35,571 bases of DNA from [Streptosporangium] indianense (GTDB lineage Bacteria > Actinomycetota > Actinomycetes > Streptomycetales > Streptomycetaceae), in contig NZ_JAKEIO010000079.1 of assembly GCF_021474405.1 (NCBI RefSeq), forward strand, positions 1 to 35,571, given 5' to 3'. Shown here one piece after another: positions 7,307-15,640 of the stretch. How positions within the stretch are numbered: the first letter of the stretch is position 1; each line of letters opens with the position of its first letter. The notes under the pieces were generated by a model, which worked only from the letters and a program-made list of their open reading frames with translations, searched no databases and was not told where the DNA came from. Position numbers and translations under genes: made by a program.

Positions 7307-9391
7307 TCAGGGCGAGGTCAGTGGTCGTGCGCGGGCGATGAGCAGCGCGACGTCGTCGTGGTCGGCGGGTCCCCGGAGCTCCCGGAGCAGCCGGTCGCAG
7401 GTCTCCTCCGCCGAGTTGCACGGCGGGGAGAGCAGCCGCAGGAGCTCCTCCAGACGCTCGTCGATGGGGTCGTCCCGGGTCTCGACCAGTCCGTCCGTGT
7501 ACAGGACGAGTTGATCGCCGGGGTTCATGGCGACGGCGGAGGTCTCGAAGTGACCGCTGCCGACTCCCAGCGGGGTGCCGGTGGGCAGGTCGAGCAGTTC
7601 GGGGGCCCGGCCGGCCCGCACCAGGACCGGCGGGAGATGGCCTGCGCAGGCGACCTGCAAGCGGCCCGCGTGCGGGTCGTGCACCGCGTACACACACGTG
7701 GCGATGTAGGGGTCGAGGCCCTGTGTGATCTTGTCGAGGTGGGTGAGGATGCGGCTCGGGGCGAGATCGAGGTCGGCGAGGGTGGAGGTCGCGGTGCGCA
7801 GGCGGCCCATGGCGGTGGCGGCCGGGATCCCGCTGCCCATGACGTCACCCACGGCGAGGGCGGTGCGGTCTCCGCTGAGCGGGACGATGTCGTACCAGTC
7901 GCCGCCGACCTCGCTGAAGGCCACCGCGGGCCGGTACCGGGCGGCGATCTCCAGACCGGGGCGGCGGGGCGAGGGCCGGGGCAGCAGGCTGCGCTGCAGG
8001 GTCTCGGCCGCGGTGCGGATGTGCTGGTGCAGGACGGCGTTGTCGATGCTCAGCGCGGCGGACGAGGCCAGCTCGCAGGCCAGGGTGAGGTCGTCCTCGT
8101 CGAAGGGCTGCGGATTGCGCGCACGGGCCAGCCCCATCACGCCGATGATCTCTCCGCGGGCGATGAGGGGGACGGCCATGTCGGTGTGGACACCGGCCTG
8201 CGCGAGCAGCCCGGCAGCGGCGTCGTCGGCTGCGATACGGATGAGTTCACTCTTGTCGAGGTGCGTGATCAGCAGTGGTTTGCGGGTGCGCAGGCAGTGG
8301 GCTGCCGGATGGTCCGCGTGGTAGGTCGTCAGGTGTCCCGGCGCGATGATCGCCTCGGACGCCCCGGTGGGGTAGGCGGTCTTCACCGCCAGCGCCCGGA
8401 ACAGCGCCGGGCCCACTCCGTGATCCGGGCGGCCCGTCCGCAGCACGGAGTCCAGGATGTCCACCGCGATCATGTCGGCCAGGTCGGGCACCAGGACGTC
8501 CGCCAGCTCCTTGGCGGTGCGCTCCACCTCCAGGGTGGTCCCGATGCGTGCCGAGCCGTCGGCCATCAGACGCAGACGCTGCTGGGCCCGGTCGGCCTGC
8601 CTGGCGGCCTCGTACCGGTCGGTGACGTCCACCACCACGTTGGCGATCCCCAGCACGTGCCCGACCTGGTCCTCCAGGCGGTAGAGCGACAGGGCCCAGG
8701 CGTGGTCGCGGTCCGGGTCGGCGCGGGTCCGGCCCACCACCTGCTCGTCCACCACGGGCCGCCCGGTCTCCAGGACCTCCCGCATCTGGTTCTCCGCGGT
8801 CTCGAACGGCGCGCCGGGCAGGATCTCCCGGAAGTGGCGGCCCAGGTGGTCGGCCTCGGGGACTCCGTGCATCGAAGCGAGGGCGCCGTTGACCGCCACG
8901 TACCGCAATGCGGTGTCCAGGACGGACAATCCGATCGGTGCCTGGGTGACGAGCTGGCTGGAGAGGGCCACCTCGCGCTCCATCTGTTGCACCGTGGCCC
9001 GGTCGGTGGCCAGCCCGAGGGCGTAGTGGTCGCCGAGGCTGTCGGTCAGGCGCATGTTGCGGAACTCGACGATGCGGGTGCTGCCGTCCTTGTGCCGGAC
9101 GGGAAACGATCCGGCCCAGCCCTGGCCGGTTTCCATGACCTCGGCGAACAGTTTCATCCCGGCCTGCCGGTGTTCCGGATGGAGGAGCAGTTCGGCCGCG
9201 TACTGCCCGACCGCCTCGTCACCGGTGTACCCCAACAGTGCCTCGGCCTGCGGGCTCCACATGTCGATCCGGCCGTCGGCCTCCACCAGGACCGCGGCGA
9301 CACCCAGCACGTCCATCAGCGCGCTCGGGCCGGAAGCCGAGCCCTCGGGGTCTCCCGCCTGCTCGGAAAGCTGATTCGCTCGGCTCATCAC
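7307..9391 (-). CDS. PAS-PAS-GAF-SpoIIE phosphatase
   Basis: The 694 residues hold two PAS domains (about 20-135, with MWSPQAEALLGYTGDEAVG, and about 145-270), a GAF domain (about 290-450) and a SpoIIE/PPM phosphatase domain (about 470-690). The phosphatase motifs are VGGDWYD, GDVMGSGIPAA, AGHLPPVL, LYTDGLVE and DHDDVALL. This is the standard layout of Streptomyces stress phosphatases acting on phosphorylated anti-anti-sigma (STAS) proteins. Unlike its neighbour it has no HATPase domain, so the two are not simple duplicates. Start is ambiguous: GTG 9391 and ATG 9388 are adjacent in frame, with GAGGGG 5 and 8 nt upstream respectively. No membrane segment is apparent, so the input is presumably a cytosolic small molecule or redox/light cue. 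Confidence 0.93.
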   Translation of the reverse strand: MMSRANQLSEQAGDPEGSASGPSALMDVLGVAAVLVEADGRIDMWSPQAEALLGYTGDEAVGQYAAELLLHPEHRQAGMKLFAEVMETGQGWAGSFPVRHKDGSTRIVEFRNMRLTDSLGDHYALGLATDRATVQQMEREVALSSQLVTQAPIGLSVLDTALRYVAVNGALASMHGVPEADHLGRHFREILPGAPFETAENQMREVLETGRPVVDEQVVGRTRADPDRDHAWALSLYRLEDQVGHVLGIANVVVDVTDRYEAARQADRAQQRLRLMADGSARIGTTLEVERTAKELADVLVPDLADMIAVDILDSVLRTGRPDHGVGPALFRALAVKTAYPTGASEAIIAPGHLTTYHADHPAAHCLRTRKPLLITHLDKSELIRIAADDAAAGLLAQAGVHTDMAVPLIARGEIIGVMGLARARNPQPFDEDDLTLACELASSAALSIDNAVLHQHIRTAAETLQRSLLPRPSPRRPGLEIAARYRPAVAFSEVGGDWYDIVPLSGDRTALAVGDVMGSGIPAATAMGRLRTATSTLADLDLAPSRILTHLDKITQGLDPYIATCVYAVHDPHAGRLQVACAGHLPPVLVRAGRAPELLDLPTGTPLGVGSGHFETSAVAMNPGDQLVLYTDGLVETRDDPIDERLEELLRLLSPPCNSAEETCDRLLRELRGPADHDDVALLIARARPLTSP

Positions 9392-9650
9392 ATTCGCCCC
9401 TCAGGCCTGTCGACCTCACCGGCGCACCCGTCTGCCCGAGCAGACGTCCGCGGCGGCCTCCTTGCAGGTCAGCAACCCGTTCACGATGCGGTACACGACC
9501 TGCGAACAGCCAGGGGACGCGCCGGGAGGGCGCCGCGCCCCGCTCGAATCTCACGGCCCGGTGGACCAGCACGGGATTCGCACTGGGTCCGGCTCGCAGG
9601 TCGGTCCGTACACCTCCAGCCTTCCACAGGTCCGGCTCCGACCGAGGAGA
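9392..9650. other. Intergenic region between MFS and phosphatase genes
   Basis: This stretch of 259 bp lies upstream of the phosphatase and downstream of the MFS gene, both on the minus strand. It must carry the phosphatase promoter. I see no clear gene, strong hairpin or palindromic operator. Confidence 0.4.
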
Positions 9651-11072
9651 TCACGGTTCGCGGGGGTTCGTCCTTCCAGGTCGGTGAGGCGGGTGAGTGT
9701 CGAGGGGCCGGCGCGGGGGCGTCGCCGGGGCGTCGTTCGCCCGCGGACCGTCGGGCGGGGCCGGGAGCCGCCGTCCCAGGCGGGCGAGCGGAGACAGGGC
9801 CATCACCGCCGGGGACAGCAGCATGCCCGCGGCGGTCACCAGCAGCCCGGTGCGCAGCCCCCACTCCCCCGCGAGGAATCCGCCGGTCAGGGAGCCGAGC
9901 GGGGTCAGCCCCACGCCGGCACACGTGATCGTCGCCGCCACGCGGCCCTGCATCCCGTCGGGGGTGGCGGCCTGCCGGACGGCCATGACCGTGACATTCA
10001 CCAACTGGCCGCCGCACCCGAACAGGAAGCCCACTCCGAGGAGCACGTGAACCGTGACCGCGCGGGCGCCGTCCAGCGGGACGACCAGCAGGAACGCGCC
10101 GTCGCCGAGTGCGGCCGCGCCCACGAGCACCGTGCCGTGTCCGAACCGGGACGGCAGGCGGGCGGCCAGCAGCGAGCCGAGGAGCGCGCCCGGTCCCGTC
10201 GCCGCGAGCGCCAGTCCGACGACCGTGCCCGACAGATGCAGCTCCCGGGGCAGGAACAGGAGGTAGACGGTCATCATGGCCGCGAACGAGAACTGGAACG
10301 CGGCCGAGGCCAGACAGACGGACCGGAGCAACGTGTCCCGGACGACGAAACGCAGCCCCTCGTGGATCCGCCGCCCGACCCGTGCGGGCTTCTCCTCCCG
10401 GCCTGCCGGCGTCGGCTCGTCCCGTCGGATGCGCCGGATCGACAGGAACGACAACGCGAAGAACAGCGCCCCGGAGGCGGCGGCGACGGGCGCCGAGAAC
10501 AGGGACACCAGTGCACCGCCGAGTGCGGGACCGCCGATCTGCGCGGCGGACCGGCCGCCCTCGAGCGCGCTGTTGCCCCGCACCAGTTGCTCACGCTCCA
10601 CCAGCCGCACGAGAGACGCCTGGTACGCGACGTCGAAGAAGACCGACAGGACGCCGACGGTGACGGCGAGCGCCAGCAGTCCGGGCATGCCGAGCCCGCC
10701 GACGAGACAGGCGACGGCGACCGCGCCGAGAGCCAGGGCCCGGCCGAGGTCCGAGAGCACCATCGTCGTGCGGGTACGCCAACGGTCGACCCACGCACCG
10801 ACGAACAGCGACAGCAGCAGGACGGGCGCCTGCCCCACCGCGCGCAGGACGCCGAGTCGGCCGGCGTCGGCGTCGAGCGTCAGGACGGCAAGGAGCGGCA
10901 GGATGACCAGAGTTGCGTGTTCACCGAGTTGCGACGCTGTCTGACCGCACCAGAGTCTGCGGAAGTCGGCGTCCCGCCACAGACCGGGCGGAGCGGGCCG
11001 AGCGGAACCGGATCCGGCGGACGAAGCGGAGGAGGGAGAGGGAGGAGATGAAGCAGAGGAAGCGGACGGCAC
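9651..11072 (-). CDS. MFS transporter, multidrug/macrolide-exporter type
   Basis: The 473-residue polytopic membrane protein matches the 12-helix major facilitator superfamily. After an unusual Ser/Pro/Ala-rich N-terminus comes LWRDADFRRLWCGQTASQLG, the typical opening of the DHA3-type (MefA/EntS-like) exporters. The loop 2-3 motif GAWVDRWRTRT (G-x-D-R variant) is present. Family members export drugs or siderophores by proton antiport; the substrate is unknown. I chose GTG 11072, which has AAGGGA 5 nt upstream. A GTG at 11117 would add 15 residues without a ribosome site. No local TetR/MarR regulator adjoins it. Confidence 0.88.
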   Translation of the reverse strand: MPSASSASSPPSPSSASSAGSGSARPAPPGLWRDADFRRLWCGQTASQLGEHATLVILPLLAVLTLDADAGRLGVLRAVGQAPVLLLSLFVGAWVDRWRTRTTMVLSDLGRALALGAVAVACLVGGLGMPGLLALAVTVGVLSVFFDVAYQASLVRLVEREQLVRGNSALEGGRSAAQIGGPALGGALVSLFSAPVAAASGALFFALSFLSIRRIRRDEPTPAGREEKPARVGRRIHEGLRFVVRDTLLRSVCLASAAFQFSFAAMMTVYLLFLPRELHLSGTVVGLALAATGPGALLGSLLAARLPSRFGHGTVLVGAAALGDGAFLLVVPLDGARAVTVHVLLGVGFLFGCGGQLVNVTVMAVRQAATPDGMQGRVAATITCAGVGLTPLGSLTGGFLAGEWGLRTGLLVTAAGMLLSPAVMALSPLARLGRRLPAPPDGPRANDAPATPPRRPLDTHPPHRPGRTNPREP

Positions 11073-11417
11073 GGGTGTCCCTTGGGGTTGCCGACAACGA
11101 GACCCGTCGCCGAGCACGTGGGCCGTGCGTCGGCTGTCCGGGCAGGAGAAGGCTCGCTGTGCCGCGACCTCACGGGCAGCACGCGATGACAGGCCGGTCG
11201 TACGGCCTACGGCGTCAACGCGCGCTCGGGCGACCGACCATGTCTCAGCTCCTCGTGGGTGTCTCGCTGCGCCCGAACCCTAACCGCCCGGGCGCCGCTG
11301 CGGAAGGCAGCGTCCTCGGCCGCCTCGCGTCGGCCGTGATAGCCCGCACGCAGCCTTCGGTCGCGTGTCCCGGCCGTGGTCCGGTCGCCGGCCGCGGGTG
11401 CTGATCACACTGGGCGC
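11073..11417. other. Divergent promoter region, MFS / YoaK genes
   Basis: 345 bp lie between two divergent genes. Frames crossing it are arginine-rich and look like shadows. It must hold both promoters. CACACT at 11405-11410 could be a -10 element for YoaK, 7 nt before its ATG. I see no clear operator. Confidence 0.4.
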
Positions 11418-12161
11418 ATGTCCGATGCGTCCCCGGTCCTCGCGACCGATGCCCGGCGGGTGGCCGTCATGACCGTGCTCACCGTGCTGGCGGGTGCCGT
11501 CGACGCCGTGAGCTTTCTGACGATGGGCAAGGTGTTCTGCGCGCTGGCGACCGGCAACGTGCTCTTCCTTTCCTTCGCGCTCGCCGGGGAGGGCGATGTC
11601 CCCGTGGCACGACCCGCCACCGCGATCGGCGCGTTCATGGCCGGAGCGGCCGTCGCAGGCCTCGTACTGCAGCACCTCGCGGATCGAAGAGGGCCGTGGT
11701 TCCCGGTCGGGCTCCTCTGTGAGGCCGTCCTGCTGGTGTCCGCCGGGGCGCTGGCCCTGGCACGCAACGGCACGGGGGCCGTCCCCGCCGCCGACGACCA
11801 CGGGGTCGTGGCACTCGTCGCGCTGGCCATGGGAGTACGTGCCTCCACCGTGCTGCGGGTGCATGTGCCGGGCATGCCGACGCTGTTGAGCCAGACGGCC
11901 ATCGCCGAACTCATCAACGACGTGCTGAGACACCCCCGGGTGGCGCTGCGCGGGATGACGGCGAAGCAGCGGCTGGCCAGGATGCGCTGGACGGCGACCG
12001 CGGGGGGCATCTTCAGCGGCGGGGTGCTCGGCACGCTGCTGCTGGTGCCGCTGGGCACCGGGCGCGCGCTGCTTGTCATCGCGGCGGCGGTGCTGCTCCT
12101 CGCGGTGACGGGCATGGTCACACGCCGCCTGGGTGGAACGGGGGCGGTCGGAGCCGGGTGA
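11418..12161 (+). CDS. YoaK/DUF1275 family membrane protein
   Basis: The 247-residue hydrophobic protein has about six predicted membrane helices. Family features include VLAGAVDAVSFLTMGKVFCA and the nearby ATGNVLFL, corresponding to the conserved 'G..DA.sf...G.vF.A..TGN' core of DUF1275/YoaK proteins. The biochemical role of the family is unknown; a transport role is often presumed. ATG 11418 begins the protein where similarity starts. There is no clear Shine-Dalgarno sequence, so a leaderless transcript is possible. The gene is convergent with the TetR gene across a 48-bp repeat array. Confidence 0.87.
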   Translation: MSDASPVLATDARRVAVMTVLTVLAGAVDAVSFLTMGKVFCALATGNVLFLSFALAGEGDVPVARPATAIGAFMAGAAVAGLVLQHLADRRGPWFPVGLLCEAVLLVSAGALALARNGTGAVPAADDHGVVALVALAMGVRASTVLRVHVPGMPTLLSQTAIAELINDVLRHPRVALRGMTAKQRLARMRWTATAGGIFSGGVLGTLLLVPLGTGRALLVIAAAVLLLAVTGMVTRRLGGTGAVGAG

Positions 12162-12192
12162 AGCAGGATCAGCGACGATCGCCGGGGGCGGG

Positions 12193-12528
12193 GCGTCGCC
12201 GGGCCGGGCGACGCAGGGACTGGGGTGGTAAGCGGAGCGGGCGTCGCCGGGCCGAGTGACGCAATGACTGGGGTGGTAAGCGGAGCGGGCGTCGCCGGGC
12301 CGGGTGACGCAAGGACTGGGGTGGTAAGCAGAGCGGGCGTCGCCGGGCCGAGTGACGCAAGGACTGGGGTGGTAAGCAGAGCGGGCGTCGCCAGGCCGAG
12401 TGACGCAAGGACTGGGGTGGTAAGCAGAGCGAGCGTCGCCAGGCCGAGTGACGCAAGGACTGGGGTGGTAAGCAGAGCGAGCGTCGCCAGGCCGAGTGAC
12501 GCAAGGACAGGGGTGGTAACCGGGTCGG
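12193..12528. repeat. 48-bp tandem repeat, seven copies
   Basis: Seven head-to-tail copies of a 48-bp unit start at 12193, 12241, 12289, 12337, 12385, 12433 and 12481; the last is divergent at its 3' end and a further partial echo follows to about 12555. Each unit begins GCGTCGCC and has a potential hairpin (GCGTCGC ... GYGACGC, perfect in copy 1, G-U-tolerant in the others), then ACTGGGGTGGTAAGC. Copies 5 and 6 are identical and outer copies drift. Because 48 is divisible by 3, several frames stay open across it (16-residue periodic peptides), but no supported start or domain exists. It lies between convergent genes. Confidence 0.95.
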
Positions 12529-12603
12529 GTGACGCAGGGCAGGGTGACGCGGGGCCACGGATGGCAGTCGGGCCGGGACCCGCCAGGGTCGGCCCCCGCT
12601 TCG

Positions 12604-13203
12604 TCAGGGATCCTCCTGCCTCGCGGCCGCGTCGAGCAGAGGGCCCAGTTCCCGGGCCACGGTCGTCAGGGACCGGACGTCCTGCTCGGCGCGCGCGAGC
12701 AGGATCGCTCCCTCCAGACTGCTGATCATGAGCGTGGCCAGTGCACCGGCCCGTTCCTCGGGGACGCCCATTCCGGTCAGGGCCTCGGCGACCGCGCCGG
12801 TCCACGTCGAGAAGGCCCCGGACGCGGCGGTCCGTGTGGAGGGGACCGACTCCGCGCACTCCACCGTGGCGGCGGCCACCGGGCATCCGCCCGCGAAGCC
12901 GGCGGCCTCGTACTCGTCGGTCCACTGACGCACCATCTCGGCGAAGAGCCCGCTCGGCGTCGGCTCGGGCAGCGCGGCCAGGAAGCGCGGGACACGGCGG
13001 GCCGCGTACCGCCCGGCCCAGCCCACCGCCTCGTCGACCAACTGCGTCTTGCCGCCGGGAAAGTAGTGCTGGAGTGATCCGCGTGGCGCCGCCGCGTCGG
13101 CGGCGACCTGGCGCATGCCGGTGGAGTGGACTCCGTCGCGGCGGATCAACTGGGCCGCGCTGAAGACCATCCGCTCGCGCGGTCCCCGTTCGGCCTTCGC
13201 CAT
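12604..13203 (-). CDS. TetR-family transcriptional regulator (LmrA/YxaF-like)
   Basis: The 199-residue protein has an N-terminal helix-turn-helix (about residues 8-55: RMVFSAAQLIRRDGVHSTGMRQVAADA, then SLQHYFPGGKTQLV). That opening is characteristic of TetR repressors. The C-terminal ligand-binding part (GCPVAAATVE, SLEGAILLARAEQD) resembles the LmrA/YxaF subgroup, which senses drugs or flavonoid-like ligands. The start ATG 13203 has an excellent GGAGG 6 nt upstream. It is divergent from the dehydrogenase gene; the two palindromes at 13283-13298 and 13309-13326 are the obvious operators, implying control of itself and the neighbour. The inducer is unknown. Confidence 0.93.
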   Translation of the reverse strand: MAKAERGPRERMVFSAAQLIRRDGVHSTGMRQVAADAAAPRGSLQHYFPGGKTQLVDEAVGWAGRYAARRVPRFLAALPEPTPSGLFAEMVRQWTDEYEAAGFAGGCPVAAATVECAESVPSTRTAASGAFSTWTGAVAEALTGMGVPEERAGALATLMISSLEGAILLARAEQDVRSLTTVARELGPLLDAAARQEDP

Positions 13204-13282
13204 CGTCGACCTCCATCCCCGCTCGCCGCGTTCACCGGGTTCACCCGCGCCGTTCTCGCGCCTCGCGCCCGGGTCCGCAGTC

Positions 13283-13298
13283 TATGACCGCGGTCATA
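13283..13298. promoter_or_regulatory. TetR operator 1, perfect 16-bp palindrome
   Basis: TATGACCGCGGTCATA is fully self-complementary and sits 80 bp from the TetR start. Size and symmetry fit a TetR dimer site. It shares its 14-bp core with operator 2, centre-to-centre distance 27 bp. Confidence 0.85.
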
Positions 13299-13308
13299 AT
13301 CACCGCTA

Positions 13309-13326
13309 CTATGACCGCGGTCATAG
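13309..13326. promoter_or_regulatory. TetR operator 2, perfect 18-bp palindrome
   Basis: CTATGACCGCGGTCATAG is a longer copy of operator 1, placed between it and the dehydrogenase start at 13403. Two sites suggest that each divergent promoter is covered. Confidence 0.85.
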
Positions 13327-13402
13327 TCGAGGGTGGTGAGCTCGGCTCGGCGGCGGCGAGGACGGCTCGGCCTGCGCGCAGAGCCCGGGAAGGCGGTGCG
13401 TC

Positions 13403-14287
13403 ATGTACGTCGGTTTCATCGGTCTGGGTGTCATGGGGCAGCCCATGGCCCTGCGTCTCGCCCGGGCCGGGACACCTCTCGTGGTCTGGAACCGCACCTC
13501 GCAGCGCTGCGAGGCGCTGCGGGGCGCCGGCGCCGAGGTGGCGGTGAGTGCCGCCGAGGTCTTCCGCCGGGCGGCGACCGTGTTCCTCATGCTGGCCGAC
13601 GAGGCGGCCGTGGACACGGTGCTGGGGCGCGGCACACCGGACTTCGCCCAGCGTGTGGCCGGCCGTACCGTCGTGCACATGGGCACGACCTCGGCCCGCT
13701 TCTCCCGCGACCTCCAGGAGGACGTCCGGGCCGCGGGCGGGCGGTACGTCGAGGCCCCGGTCTCCGGCAGCCGTGTCCCTGCCGAGCGGGGCGAACTGGT
13801 GGGAATGCTGGCGGGCGACGAGGAAGCGGTGGCGGCCGTACGGACCCTGTGCGCGCCGATGTGCCGTGAGACGTTCGCCTGCGGGGCTGTCCCGGGTGCG
13901 CTGCTGATGAAGTTCTCGGTGAATCTGTTCCTGATCACCCTGGTCACGGGACTCGCCGAGGCGTTCCACTTCGCGGAGCGGCACGGTCTCGACCAGCGCC
14001 TCCTCCGGGACGTTCTGGATGCCGGCCCCATGGCCAGTGCCGTGTCCCGGGGCAAGGCGCCGAAACTGCTGGAGCGTGACTTCTCCGTCCAGGCCGCCGC
14101 CGTGGACGTTTTGAAGAACAACCGTCTGATCGCCGAGGCCGCCCGCGGGGCAGGCCTGACGTCTCCGCTCCTCGACGTGTGCCACGCGCTCTACGACGAG
14201 ACCGTCCAACAGGGCCATGGGGAGCGGGACATGGTGGCCGTCCTGCACGCCTTGGAGACCCGGACGGCGAACGGACGACGCTGCTGA
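13403..14287 (+). CDS. NAD(P)-dependent beta-hydroxyacid dehydrogenase family protein
   Basis: The 294 residues fit the 3-hydroxyisobutyrate dehydrogenase / imine-reductase-like superfamily. The Rossmann motif GFIGLGVMGQPMALRL is at residues 4-19 with VVWNRT after strand 2. EAPVSGSRVPAERGEL is the substrate-binding segment. The catalytic lysine is in ALLMKFSVN. Members reduce or oxidise beta-hydroxyacids, tartronate semialdehyde, glyoxylate or imines; substrate is not determinable here. ATG 13403 has GGAAGG 9 nt upstream. It is divergent from the TetR gene with paired operators between, so it is probably induced by that regulator's ligand. Confidence 0.9.
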   Translation: MYVGFIGLGVMGQPMALRLARAGTPLVVWNRTSQRCEALRGAGAEVAVSAAEVFRRAATVFLMLADEAAVDTVLGRGTPDFAQRVAGRTVVHMGTTSARFSRDLQEDVRAAGGRYVEAPVSGSRVPAERGELVGMLAGDEEAVAAVRTLCAPMCRETFACGAVPGALLMKFSVNLFLITLVTGLAEAFHFAERHGLDQRLLRDVLDAGPMASAVSRGKAPKLLERDFSVQAAAVDVLKNNRLIAEAARGAGLTSPLLDVCHALYDETVQQGHGERDMVAVLHALETRTANGRRC

Positions 14288-14320
14288 GCCGAGGTCGGAT
14301 CGGGCGTCAGGCGGCGGGCG

Positions 14321-15529
14321 TCAGGCCCGCATGCCGAACAGGAAGCGCGTCAGGCGTGTCCGGCGCACCAGCAGTTCGTATGCGGTCAGGGTCAGGGTGA
14401 GGGAGATCGTCACCAGCACCAGGTACTCGACCGCGATCGGCGCCGACCAGCGCACCACGGCGTAGGCGACGGCGACGACGATCGGCTGGTGGAGGACGTA
14501 CAGCGGCAGGACCGCGGCGGCGAGATAGCCGTAGGCGCGTCGACGCGAGGCCCTTTCCGGTGGCATCAGGGGCTCCTGTGGCGGTCGGCGTCCTGGGCGG
14601 TCGAGGAGGCCGGGGATGGCGACGACCAGGCACCATCCGGCCGCCCCGAACAGGGCGCGTGATGCGACGGCCAGGGGGGTCGTCTGTGTGAAGGGGTCGT
14701 CGACGGTGGTGAAACCGGGGGCCGCCGAGACGAACAACAACACGCCGAGGCAGGCCGCCGTACGCGCATCACGCCGCATGGCGGTGCGCCAGCGCGTGTC
14801 GGTGGCCAGGACGAAACCGGCGGCGAAGAAGAGCAGGTACGACCATCGGTGCCAGCCCGCGTAGTCCTCCTCCATGCCGGCGAAGGCGCAGAGGGCGGCG
14901 AAGGCGAGGGCAGGAAGCAGCACGAGGCCTCGCCGCAAGGACACCGCCTCCGCCATACGGTCCATGGCACGTCGGGCAGGCGCGTGCGGCAGCCACCGGT
15001 GGAGGCAGGCCAGCATGAGGGAGAACGTCAGCAGCAGCACGACGAACCACAGGTGACCGGTCTCGAAGTACCGCCCTTGCACCAGGAAGGGGAACTCGTC
15101 CAACTCCACGTGCACATCGAAGAAGCGGGGCAGGAACGCGAGGTACGACTCGTCGTAGCCGGGGTCGGACGCGCGTTGCCGGAGCCACTGCGGCAGCGGG
15201 TTCAGGAGGACGGTCGCGACGAGCAGGGGAACGCCCAGTCGCAGCAGGCGCTCCGTGACGAAACGGATTTCACCACGGCGCTGGAGCGAATGCCGGGCGC
15301 CCAGGCCGGAGATCAGGAACAGGAGCGGCATCGCCCAGACCACCCCGAACCCGGCGATGACGGTGACGACTTCCGTGGTCTCGGAGTTCGTGACGTAGAA
15401 GTCGCCCTCCGTCGCGAACACCAGTGCCGAGTGGAAGAAGATCAGCCCGATCACCACCAGCATGCGTATCGCGTCCAGCTCCGGCCGCCGCCCCGGTGAA
15501 GCGGCCTGTGATTCCGTACGCGTCGTCAT
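14321..15529 (-). CDS. Acyltransferase-3 family membrane protein
   Basis: The 402-residue protein has roughly ten membrane helices. It opens RRPELDAIRMLVVIGLIFFHS, the hallmark of acyltransferase-3 (OafA/NodX-like) enzymes, whose conserved histidine lies in the first helix end (FFHS). Later segments include PLLFLISGLGARHSL, TGHLWFVVLLL and PLYVLHQPIVV. Such enzymes transfer acetyl or other acyl groups onto sugars, lipids or antibiotics in the membrane. ATG 15529 is preceded by GGGGGAGGA at 6-7 nt, and it replaces a longer frame beginning at 15613. The end lies 33 bp from the convergent dehydrogenase. Confidence 0.9.
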   Translation of the reverse strand: MTTRTESQAASPGRRPELDAIRMLVVIGLIFFHSALVFATEGDFYVTNSETTEVVTVIAGFGVVWAMPLLFLISGLGARHSLQRRGEIRFVTERLLRLGVPLLVATVLLNPLPQWLRQRASDPGYDESYLAFLPRFFDVHVELDEFPFLVQGRYFETGHLWFVVLLLTFSLMLACLHRWLPHAPARRAMDRMAEAVSLRRGLVLLPALAFAALCAFAGMEEDYAGWHRWSYLLFFAAGFVLATDTRWRTAMRRDARTAACLGVLLFVSAAPGFTTVDDPFTQTTPLAVASRALFGAAGWCLVVAIPGLLDRPGRRPPQEPLMPPERASRRRAYGYLAAAVLPLYVLHQPIVVAVAYAVVRWSAPIAVEYLVLVTISLTLTLTAYELLVRRTRLTRFLFGMRA

Positions 15530-15640
15530 GCCGCGTCCTCCCCCGGCTCGCGTGCGTGCCACCCATGGTGGCGGGGAGGGGCGGGCAGGAACAGTCCCGC
15601 ACAGGCCGGTCACCGAGGGGACAACCCCTGGGATGAAGGG

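Noticed and set aside
7223..9928. A 901-codon plus-strand frame over the phosphatase genes
   Set aside because: Antisense to the well-supported PAS/GAF/SpoIIE gene; no domain is recognisable.
11271..11290. Telomere-like CCCTAACC sequence
   Set aside because: A single occurrence without the folded palindromes of Streptomyces chromosome ends.
12193..12528. CRISPR array
   Set aside because: The units are contiguous with no variable spacers, and no cas genes are near.
12169..12725. 16-residue periodic peptides across the 48-bp array as real repeat proteins
   Set aside because: The periodicity follows from 48 being divisible by 3; several frames on both strands are equally open and none has a ribosome site or flanking domain.
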